DNA from: JAZQLP01 sp045542755
GTDB taxonomy: Bacteria > Bacillota > Clostridia > Oscillospirales > UBA644
Reading direction: 5' to 3'
Assembly: GCA_045542755.1 (NCBI GenBank)
Contig: JAZQLP010000080.1
Span: forward strand, 1 to 7,451
Length of the DNA stretch: 7,451 bases
Positions within the stretch are counted from its first letter, which is position 1, and each line of letters opens with the position of its first letter. The translations under genes and the position numbers were made by a program. This document shows, one piece after another, positions 1 through 5,319 of this stretch. The notes beneath the pieces were generated by a model. It worked only from the letters and a program-made list of their open reading frames with translations, searched no databases and was not told the origin of the DNA.

Positions 1-174
1 GTAAAGGTTACACTCGTTAAGAGCACAATCGCTTGTCTTAAGGACCAGCAGGCAACAGTTGCAGCACTCGGCCTTCATAAAATCCGTCAGAGCAAGGTCT
101 TCGAGCTTAATAAGGCAATCGAAGGTATGCTCTTCAAGGTAAAACACCTCGTTGAAGTTGAAGAAGTAAAATAA
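1..174 (+). CDS. rpmD: 50S ribosomal protein L30 (5' end cut by window)
   Basis: Frame 1 is open from the first base to TAA at 172-174 and gives 57 residues. The beginning VKVTLVKSTIACLKDQQATV, the ALGLHKI segment and the ending KVKHLVEVEEV match the short bacterial L30 family (about 58-62 residues), so only the start codon and one to three residues are missing. L30 is a structural protein of the large ribosomal subunit. It normally sits in the spc operon between rpsE and rplO. Here the next reading frame is tgt, not rplO, which is unexpected. No clear intrinsic terminator follows the stop. The family call is firm; the odd neighbour is discussed as a finding. Confidence 0.9.
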   Translation, partial: VKVTLVKSTIACLKDQQATVAALGLHKIRQSKVFELNKAIEGMLFKVKHLVEVEEVK

Positions 175-262
175 AAAAGCTTAATTACCGTAGAGGGCTT
201 CCGGGTAAGCGAGATGTTTAACACGGAAAACCCCTCACGGAAAAATAAAAACACCCGTATTT
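175..262 (+). other. rpmD-tgt junction containing start-less tgt homology
   Basis: This 88-base stretch has no recognisable promoter, terminator or Shine-Dalgarno site for the ATG at 263. From 209 to 262, in frame with tgt, it encodes 18 codons ending TPHGKIKTPVF. These match the normal Tgt N-terminus, where the family has ARRG(x)3TPHGxIxTPxFMNV-like sequence. Immediately upstream, TAA at 206-208 occupies the place where the family usually has Lys in GKAR; the codon before it is GGG (Gly). No ATG, GTG or TTG lies in this frame between the TAA and 263. An ATG at 214 is in another frame. Confidence 0.6.
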
Positions 263-1309
263 ATGAACGTTGCCACCGCCGCCGCAATAAAGGGCGGTGT
301 ATCGGCAGGCGACCTTGAGGAGCTGGGCTGTCAGGTAATGCTTTGCAACACCTATCACCTCCACCTCCGCCCCAACGACCAGGTAGTACACGACCTTGGC
401 GGTCTGCATAAGTTCACCACCTGGAAGCGTCCCATACTTACCGACAGCGGCGGATTTCAGGTATTCTCCCTTTCCTCTCTCCGCAAGATAAAGGAAGAAG
501 GCGTTACCTTCGCCTCTCACCTTGACGGGCACAAGATATTTATGGGGCCCGAGGAAAGTATGAGAATACAGTCCCATCTTGCCTCAACCATAGCTATGGC
601 CTTTGACGAGTGCGTTGAAAACCCCGCCGAGTACGACTACTCCAAAAAGTCCTGCGAAAGAACATTCAGATGGCTTGTAAGATGCCAGAAGGAAATGGCT
701 CGACTTAACGAGCATCCCGATACCATAAACAAAAAGCAGATGCTTTTCGGTATAAATCAGGGCTGTACTTACGAGGATTTGAGAGTTCAGCATATGAAGG
801 ACATCGCCACTCTGGGTCTTGACGGATACGCCATAGGCGGTCTTGCGGTGGGAGAACCCGCACCCGATATGTATAGGGTAATAGAAGCGGTTGAGCCCCA
901 TATGCCTAAGGACAAGCCCAGGTACCTTATGGGCGTGGGAACTCCCGTAAACATCCTTGAAGCGGTGCACAGAGGCGTGGACTTTTTTGACTGCGTAATG
1001 CCCTCAAGAAACGCCCGTCACGGACACCTCTTCACATCCCGGGGCATAATCAACATCCACAACGCCAAATATATCCGCGACGACTCCCCTCTCGACCCCG
1101 AATGTGACTGCCCCTGCTGTACCAGATATTCCAGAGCGTATCTCCGCCATCTCCTCTGCTCCAACGAGATGCTGGCAATGAGGTTGGCCGTTCAGCATAA
1201 TCTCCGCTTCTACAACAAGCTTATGGAGGACATTCGTCTGGCCCTTGAAGAGGGAAGATTTGAAAGCTTTTACAGAGAAAAGCGTGAGATCTACGGCGTG
1301 AGAATATAG
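263..1309 (+). CDS. tgt: Queuine/preQ1 tRNA-guanine transglycosylase, 5' end unresolved
   Basis: Tgt swaps guanine-34 in the anticodon of GUN tRNAs for preQ1 (bacteria) on the way to queuosine; it is a cytoplasmic zinc TIM-barrel enzyme. Numbering from ATG 263, visible signatures are CNTYHLHLRP (28-37), the general acid Asp61 in TDSGGFQVFS, Asp115 in FDEC, GINQG (163-167), GYAIGGLAVGE (188-198), and the presumed nucleophile Asp243 in FFDCVMPSR. The zinc ligands are Cys281, Cys283, Cys286 and His312, with the same spacing as the Zymomonas enzyme (CxCx2C then 26 residues to His). The 348 residues lack roughly 30 of the usual N-terminal residues. Homology continues upstream in frame to 209 without a start codon, so ATG 263 is only the first available start, has no ribosome binding site, and is probably not the native one. 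The gene may be a pseudogene, frameshifted or mis-assembled at its 5' end. yajC follows, a common pairing. Confidence 0.85.
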   Translation: MNVATAAAIKGGVSAGDLEELGCQVMLCNTYHLHLRPNDQVVHDLGGLHKFTTWKRPILTDSGGFQVFSLSSLRKIKEEGVTFASHLDGHKIFMGPEESMRIQSHLASTIAMAFDECVENPAEYDYSKKSCERTFRWLVRCQKEMARLNEHPDTINKKQMLFGINQGCTYEDLRVQHMKDIATLGLDGYAIGGLAVGEPAPDMYRVIEAVEPHMPKDKPRYLMGVGTPVNILEAVHRGVDFFDCVMPSRNARHGHLFTSRGIINIHNAKYIRDDSPLDPECDCPCCTRYSRAYLRHLLCSNEMLAMRLAVQHNLRFYNKLMEDIRLALEEGRFESFYREKREIYGVRI

Positions 1310-1347
1310 CACAGTTGAGAAATTTTTCCGACATTTTGAAAAATCCC

Positions 1348-1376
1348 TTGAAATAGGGCAATATATATTGTATAAT
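1348..1376 (+). promoter_or_regulatory. Sigma-A promoter for yajC and downstream genes
   Basis: The -35 element TTGAAA (1348-1353) and a perfect -10 TATAAT (1371-1376) are separated by exactly 17 bases, in an AT-rich gap just after tgt. Transcription should start near 1383, giving a short leader before the yajC ribosome binding site. It makes the yajC/scfAB series independent of tgt transcription. Confidence 0.8.
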
Positions 1377-1405
1377 TAATTATTATATGACGGAGGTAAA
1401 ACCCC

Positions 1406-1774
1406 ATGACCAATTTTCTTTCCAACGCGCTGATCTTCCTCAGCGAAACTGCCACTACCGGAGCAGAAGTTGCCGAAGAACTCACTCCCGCGCAGCAGTT
1501 TATGAGCGCGCTGACCACCATTCTTCCCATCGTTCTTATCGCTCTGGCATTCTACTTCTTCCTCATCAGACCCCAGAAAAAGCAGGAAAAAGAAACCCAG
1601 AAGATGCGCGCTTCCATTGAGATCGGTGACACCATTACTACCATCGGCGGTATTACCGGCGTAGTTCGTCAGATCAAGGACGACGATATATTCATTATCG
1701 AAACCGGCGCTGACAAGAACAGAATATCCATAAAGAAGTGGGCTATCCAGTCCAAGGATACCATTTCCGGCTGA
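1406..1774 (+). CDS. yajC: YajC, Sec translocase accessory subunit
   Basis: YajC is a small single-span membrane protein that associates with SecDF and SecYEG in protein export. The 122-residue product has an N-terminal segment of about 35 residues, one transmembrane helix at about 37-54, then the family motif YFFLIRPQKKQEKE (50-63) and the cytoplasmic GDTITTIGGITGVV motif (74-87). The start is supported by GGAGG at 1392-1396, nine bases before ATG. Compared with typical YajC proteins of about 85-110 residues, the region before the helix is extended. It follows tgt as in many bacteria, but secD and secF are not downstream in this window. It has its own strong promoter. Confidence 0.92.
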   Translation: MTNFLSNALIFLSETATTGAEVAEELTPAQQFMSALTTILPIVLIALAFYFFLIRPQKKQEKETQKMRASIEIGDTITTIGGITGVVRQIKDDDIFIIETGADKNRISIKKWAIQSKDTISG

Positions 1775-1792
1775 TATCGGGCATAATGATCC

Positions 1793-1834
1793 CCTCCCTC
1801 TCATAGGATTGAATGAGATTCTTATTTGGGGAGG
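1793..1834 (+). promoter_or_regulatory. Possible RNA stem hiding the downstream ribosome binding site
   Basis: CCTCCC (1793-1798) is the exact reverse complement of GGGAGG (1829-1834), which is the Shine-Dalgarno core of the gene starting at 1840. Directly inside the left arm, TCTCAT (1799-1804) pairs with ATGAGA (1813-1818) around an 8-base loop. A 10-base bulge lies on the right side. If it forms, this structure would block translation start. Seen by inspection only; no folding energy was computed. Confidence 0.4.
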
Positions 1835-1839
1835 TCAAT

Positions 1840-2262
1840 ATGACAGATACAAAAAAAGCATCCCTTTCTTCGGGAACGGGATACGGAGCAACAAGGGTAA
1901 CGGGCAAAATAAAAAAGCTTCTTTTCGGAGGACTTTCGGGATTTGTCCTGGCCATACTGCTTCTGCTGACTTTTTCGGCGGTATTCGCCCTTTCGTCCAT
2001 ACCCGACGAACTTATGGAGATATTTATTTACCTGACGGTGGCAACGGCCTCTCTGACGGCGGGATTTATATCGTTACGACTCATAGGAACGGACGGGCTG
2101 GTCAACGGGCTTATTGCCGGAGGAGTAGTTTTCATCATCCATATAGCTCTCGGGGCCATAATGGGAGATGAAGGAATAGTTCAATACCTGATATACGGAG
2201 CTTTGGAGCTTCCAATGGGAGCCTTGGGCGGAATTATATCGGTAAACCTGAAAAAAAAGTAA
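1840..2262 (+). CDS. TIGR04086 family membrane protein
   Basis: A 140-residue integral membrane protein with a hydrophilic N-terminus of about 25 residues and four predicted helices at about 27-50, 59-82, 88-108 and 114-135, ending in Lys-rich NLKKK. Size, helix layout and position between yajC and the SCIFF peptide gene match the TIGR04086 family of clostridial membrane proteins, whose function is unknown. I chose ATG 1840 because GGGGAGG (1828-1834) lies five bases upstream. An upstream in-frame ATG at 1813 would put that ribosome binding site inside the coding sequence. Codons are otherwise ordinary. The gene is 28 bases before scfA and is probably co-transcribed with it. A role in handling or export of the peptide is only a guess from position. 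Confidence 0.75.
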   Translation: MTDTKKASLSSGTGYGATRVTGKIKKLLFGGLSGFVLAILLLLTFSAVFALSSIPDELMEIFIYLTVATASLTAGFISLRLIGTDGLVNGLIAGGVVFIIHIALGAIMGDEGIVQYLIYGALELPMGALGGIISVNLKKK

Positions 2263-2290
2263 ACAGTAAAATCAGAAAGGATAGATAAGC

Positions 2291-2437
2291 ATGAAATTTG
2301 TTAAGACTATCGCAAAACCCACTCTTAAGCAGAGCGCTTGTAAGGGCGGCTGCGGCGAATGCCAGACCTCTTGCCAGTCCGCTTGCAAGACCTCCTGCAC
2401 CGTTGCTAACCAGAAGTGCGAAAAGAAGAGCAAGTAA
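2291..2437 (+). CDS. scfA: SCIFF (six-cysteines-in-forty-five) RiPP precursor peptide
   Basis: This 48-residue peptide starts MKFVKTIAKPTLKQ and continues into a Cys-rich core with CGECQTSCQSACKTSCTVAN, the hallmark of SCIFF peptides (TIGR03973). Cysteines are at 17, 21, 24, 28, 32, 36 and 43, spaced x3, x2, x3, x3, x3 and x6. That is seven, one more than the family name implies; Cys17 is the likeliest extra. Homologous SCIFF peptides are modified by their radical SAM maturase to carry a Cys-to-Thr thioether crosslink; Cys32 and Thr37 are the likely pair here. The start is supported by AGAAAGGA (2274-2281), nine bases upstream. The maturase gene scfB follows at once. The first ~16 residues probably act as leader for maturase recognition. 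It is too short for most ORF cutoffs and easily missed. Confidence 0.92.
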   Translation: MKFVKTIAKPTLKQSACKGGCGECQTSCQSACKTSCTVANQKCEKKSK

Positions 2438-2457
2438 GTTATTGCTACCAAGTTTAC

Positions 2458-2482
2458 GGGCTGCTGCAATTTGCGGCAGCCC
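2458..2482 (+). promoter_or_regulatory. Hairpin between scfA and scfB
   Basis: An 11-bp inverted repeat, GGGCTGCTGCA (2458-2468) against TGCGGCAGCCC (2472-2482), closes a 3-base loop; one pair is T-G wobble. The sequence after it is ATAAAAAG, not a T-run, so this is not a standard intrinsic terminator. It could stabilise the 3' end of a short scfA mRNA or partly attenuate read-through, so that peptide exceeds enzyme. This is an inference from structure and position. Confidence 0.65.
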
Positions 2483-2510
2483 ATAAAAAGCATTAGGCAT
2501 AACCTATACA

Positions 2511-2516
2511 AAAGGA
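2511..2516 (+). promoter_or_regulatory. Ribosome binding site fixing the scfB start
   Basis: AAAGGA lies eight bases before ATG 2525. It selects that start over an upstream in-frame TTG at 2471, which sits inside the hairpin and has no such site. Confidence 0.7.
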
Positions 2517-2524
2517 ACACTGAA

Positions 2525-3886
2525 ATGATTCATACATATTCGCTTTACGGCAACGATTTCTGCATGGACGTGGAAAGCGGAGCCATTCACATTCTTGAAA
2601 AGGCCGCATACGACCTTGTAAACTTCCTCAGCCCCAAAGGTGAAGACGTTTTTCTTACCGAAACCTGTCCCCAAGAAGCTTTTGCAGCTCTGTCCTCATA
2701 TAAAAAAGAAGAAATAGAGGAAGCGTACGCTGAGCTTTACGAGCTGTATCAAAACGACCAGCTATTTTCAAAGAGGGATTATACCCCCACCTTCCCTCAG
2801 GAGTACCCCATAAAGGCGGTATGCCTCCACGTGGCGCACGACTGCAACCTCCGTTGCAAATACTGCTTTGCCGACGGCGGCGGATACTGCGCCGAAAGAG
2901 CCCTTATGCCCATTGAAGTGGCAAAGAAGGCCATTGACTTTATGATTGAAAAATCGGGTAGCCGCAGAAATCTGGAGCTTGACTTCTTCGGCGGTGAACC
3001 CTTGATGAACCTTGACGTTGTAAAGCAGACGGTGGAATATGCGAGAAGCATAGAGGAAAAGCACAACAAGCATTTCCGTTTCACCCTTACCACCAACGGT
3101 CTGCTCCTTAACGACGAGGTTATAGAATATCTCAACGAAACCATGGACAACGTGGTTCTCTCCCTTGACGGCAGAAAGGACGTAAACGACAGCGTCCGTA
3201 TAGGCGTAAACGGAAAGGGCTCCTACGACGCAATCGTACCCAAGCTGCAGAAGTTCAGAGAGGTACGCGGTGACAAGAGCTACTACGTAAGAGGTACGTT
3301 TACGGCTGAAAACCTCGACTTTGCAAAGGACGTTCTCCATATGCACGACCTTGGCTTTGATCAGGTATCGGTAGAGCCCGTAGTACTTGACCCCTCCTCC
3401 CCCATGGCTCTCAAGGACGAGCATCTGCCCCAGATATTTGCAGAATACGAAAAGCTCGGTCTTGAAATAGACAAGATAAACAAGTCGGACGACGACTTTA
3501 TAAACTTCTTCCACTTTATGGTTGACCTTGAGCAGGGTCCCTGCGTTATCAAACGTATGAAGGGCTGCGGTAGCGGTAGCGAATACGTTGCCATTACCCC
3601 TGCAGGCGAGGTTTATCCCTGCCACAGATTCGTTGGCAACACCGACTTTGTAATGGGCAACATTATGGAAAGCTTTGACCTTAGCAAGGAGCTTACCGAG
3701 AAGTTCTCCGCCACCACCATTCCCGACAAGGACGAGTGCGACAAGTGCTGGGCAAAATATTTCTGCTCGGGCGGTTGCGCGGCTAACAACTTCTATGCAA
3801 ACGGCGACATTCTCAAGCCCAACTCCACCGGATGCGAAATGGAAAAGAAGCGTCTTGAGTGCGCCATAGCAATGAAAGCCCTCTAA
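2525..3886 (+). CDS. scfB: SCIFF peptide maturase, radical SAM/SPASM thioether-forming enzyme
   Basis: ScfB uses S-adenosylmethionine and three [4Fe-4S] clusters to form thioether crosslinks in the SCIFF peptide (a ranthipeptide, or radical non-alpha thioether peptide). The 453 residues match the family length. Residues 1 to about 90, beginning MIHTYSLYGNDFCMDVESGA, correspond to the peptide-recognition (RRE) domain. The radical SAM cluster motif is CNLRCKYC (Cys107, 111, 114), followed by GGEP (156-159). The SPASM domain is complete: Cys348-x12-Gly-x4-Cys366, then Cys405-x2-Cys408-x5-Cys414-x3-Cys418, and Cys437. Cys340 and the N-terminal Cys13 and Cys48 are extra. It lies 87 bases after scfA, separated from it by a hairpin. 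The enzyme looks intact. Confidence 0.95.
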   Translation: MIHTYSLYGNDFCMDVESGAIHILEKAAYDLVNFLSPKGEDVFLTETCPQEAFAALSSYKKEEIEEAYAELYELYQNDQLFSKRDYTPTFPQEYPIKAVCLHVAHDCNLRCKYCFADGGGYCAERALMPIEVAKKAIDFMIEKSGSRRNLELDFFGGEPLMNLDVVKQTVEYARSIEEKHNKHFRFTLTTNGLLLNDEVIEYLNETMDNVVLSLDGRKDVNDSVRIGVNGKGSYDAIVPKLQKFREVRGDKSYYVRGTFTAENLDFAKDVLHMHDLGFDQVSVEPVVLDPSSPMALKDEHLPQIFAEYEKLGLEIDKINKSDDDFINFFHFMVDLEQGPCVIKRMKGCGSGSEYVAITPAGEVYPCHRFVGNTDFVMGNIMESFDLSKELTEKFSATTIPDKDECDKCWAKYFCSGGCAANNFYANGDILKPNSTGCEMEKKRLECAIAMKAL

Positions 3887-3906
3887 AAAGGTATTTCAGC
3901 ACCTTT
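3887..3906 (+). terminator. Weak hairpin after scfB, possible partial terminator
   Basis: AAAGGT (3887-3892) pairs with ACCTTT (3901-3906) around an 8-base loop and is followed by the pyrimidine-rich CCTTTCATATTATT. With only six pairs, three of them A-T, and no clean T-run, this is a poor terminator. Some transcription probably continues into the next gene. Confidence 0.25.
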
Positions 3907-3949
3907 CCTTTCATATTATTAAACAAACTAAAATACGAGGTATTGTTTA

Positions 3950-4513
3950 ATGAAAGGTAAAGGATGTTTAATATTGGGTTATATAGCCGTTATCTCGGGC
4001 TACTGTCTGGGAGTTGCGACGGCTATAAGAGAAATGCTTGGCGGTCAGCCCGCCACGGATATACTGGTTCAGATAAAGGGAATTTTCCCCTGCCTTACCC
4101 CTCAGGGTGCCATTCCCACTCTGGGGCTTACCCTACTGACTGCGGCGGCAGGTCTTTCGGCTGTGGGAGTAGCCGTATGCCTTCCCTTGGGTGCATTTGC
4201 CACCTACGGCTGGGGAGTTTTTACGGCGGCGACCTTTTCTGCCTTCGGAGCAAAGGGACTACTCCCCTTCCTTCTTACACTTCCTATTACGGTGACGGAG
4301 TTCATTCTTATGGCCGCAGTATCGGGGGACGGAATAAGGGCATCCTTTTTTACCCTACAAAGGCTGGGCATAATATCCGAACCCAAAAGCCAATATCTAC
4401 CCATAAACGACTTCTCTATCCCAAGATATATCAAATCCACCCTATTTGCGCTGCTTATAGGGGGCGTAGTGACCATTTACGGACACTTCGTTGGTGGATA
4501 CGTGTTTCACTAA
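3950..4513 (+). CDS. Uncharacterised polytopic membrane protein (SpoIIM-like layout)
   Basis: A 187-residue, strongly hydrophobic protein. Likely membrane segments are at about 5-27, 55-75, 77-98, 103-125 and 161-185, with a polar loop at about 130-160. GAGG at 3937-3940, nine bases before ATG, supports the start. I do not recognise the family with confidence. The size, the number of helices and the LLPFLLTLPITVTEFILMAA segment recall the SpoIIM/DUF95 group, members of which serve in sporulation or as general membrane proteins, but this is a weak resemblance. The gene lies 63 bases after scfB and 18 bases before a YesL-like gene, so it is likely co-transcribed at least with the latter. A link to SCIFF export cannot be shown. 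Confidence 0.6.
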   Translation: MKGKGCLILGYIAVISGYCLGVATAIREMLGGQPATDILVQIKGIFPCLTPQGAIPTLGLTLLTAAAGLSAVGVAVCLPLGAFATYGWGVFTAATFSAFGAKGLLPFLLTLPITVTEFILMAAVSGDGIRASFFTLQRLGIISEPKSQYLPINDFSIPRYIKSTLFALLIGGVVTIYGHFVGGYVFH

Positions 4514-4531
4514 AAGAAAGGAACAGCGAAA

Positions 4532-5263
4532 ATGAAGCTATTCAACTACACAAAGGAAGGCAAAGGCGTCAGCAAGACCGAAGCCCAGGCCCCCGGAATC
4601 ATAAGATTCTTCAAGGCCTTCGGTCGAAACTTCTGGAAGATAATCGTTCTTAATATCGTTTACCTTTTTGCCTGCGCTCCTATTATAACCATAGGCCCTG
4701 CAACCGCAGGATTTACCTACGTTATGAGAAATCTCTCCCAGGGTAAGCCCGTGGACATGTTTGCCGACTTTTTCGCCAAAGCAAAGGAGCACTTCCTTAA
4801 AGGTATAGTAATCGAGGTTATAAATGCGGCTCTTATTGCCCTTTCTGTTTACGCATTCTTTGCCTGGACAGGCACGGGAATGGAAGTTCCCGGCTGGCTC
4901 CGCACCGTGGCAGTATTCGTGCTTATATGGGTTGGATATATATTTATCTGCGCTAACTTCTACATATTCCCCATGATGGTATCCTTTGACCTTAAGCTCA
5001 AAGATCTTATCCGTAACAGTATCATCCTTGGTATGTACAAGCTTGGCCCCAACATTCTTATGATATTGGTAAACCTTGCAGTTATCGGTGTGTGCTTTAT
5101 AACCTGGCCCTCTTCTCTGGCCATAATCCTCACCCTCCCCTTCGGAGCCTGCAACTTCTTTAACAACTTCGTTATCTATCCCGTTCTGGTAAAGCACGTG
5201 GCAACTCCCGTCGAAAAGCCCGAAGTTGACGAGGATGATATAGTATTCAGAGATACTCATTAA
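4532..5263 (+). CDS. YesL/DUF624 family membrane protein
   Basis: A 243-residue membrane protein with helices at about 33-57, 93-113, 122-147, 168-190 and 193-218. The segment PIITIGPATAGFTYVMRNLS (50-69), following the first helix, is the typical YesL/DUF624 signature. An acidic tail follows (EVDEDD, 231-236). AGAAAGGA (4515-4522), nine bases before ATG, supports the start. DUF624 proteins have no established activity; in Firmicutes they often lie in carbohydrate-use gene clusters, such as Bacillus yes genes. The gene is the last of the + strand series and ends 17 bases before a strong terminator. The convergent neighbour encodes a sugar-type oxidoreductase, which fits loosely with a carbohydrate setting. 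Confidence 0.8.
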   Translation: MKLFNYTKEGKGVSKTEAQAPGIIRFFKAFGRNFWKIIVLNIVYLFACAPIITIGPATAGFTYVMRNLSQGKPVDMFADFFAKAKEHFLKGIVIEVINAALIALSVYAFFAWTGTGMEVPGWLRTVAVFVLIWVGYIFICANFYIFPMMVSFDLKLKDLIRNSIILGMYKLGPNILMILVNLAVIGVCFITWPSSLAIILTLPFGACNFFNNFVIYPVLVKHVATPVEKPEVDEDDIVFRDTH

Positions 5264-5280
5264 AAAAATATATAAAAAAA

Positions 5281-5307
5281 ATCTCCACCCGTTTTGCGGG
5301 TGGAGAT
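5281..5307. terminator. Bidirectional intrinsic terminator between convergent genes
   Basis: A perfect 11-bp stem, ATCTCCACCCG (5281-5291) with CGGGTGGAGAT (5297-5307), has the loop TTTTG. On the + strand it is followed by TTGTTATTTTTA. On the - strand it is followed by the T-run complementary to the A-run at 5274-5280. It can end both the yesL-like transcript and the oppositely directed oxidoreductase transcript. Confidence 0.92.
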
Positions 5308-5319
5308 TTGTTATTTTTA

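Noticed and set aside
214..262. ATG at 214 as the true tgt start through a +1 frameshift
   Set aside because: Reading from 214 and shifting before TPHG gives a plausible but very short N-terminus. The alignment of the 209-262 frame itself, including Ala-Arg at 209-214, fits the family better, so the shift is not needed to explain this stretch.
1345..1358. CCCT-AGGG inverted repeat overlapping the -35 box of the yajC promoter, considered as an operator
   Set aside because: Only four base pairs around a six-base loop; expected by chance and not close to any operator I recognise.
1813..1839. Upstream start for the TIGR04086 protein
   Set aside because: It would place the strong GGGGAGG site inside the coding sequence, and there is no comparable site before 1813.
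2471..2524. TTG at 2471 as scfB start, adding 18 residues
   Set aside because: It lies within the hairpin, has no ribosome binding site, and family members begin at the MIH-type start equivalent to 2525.
2768..3625. 285-codon open frame on the - strand inside scfB
   Set aside because: scfB in the opposite strand has every catalytic cysteine and a family match. The antisense product is unrecognisable.
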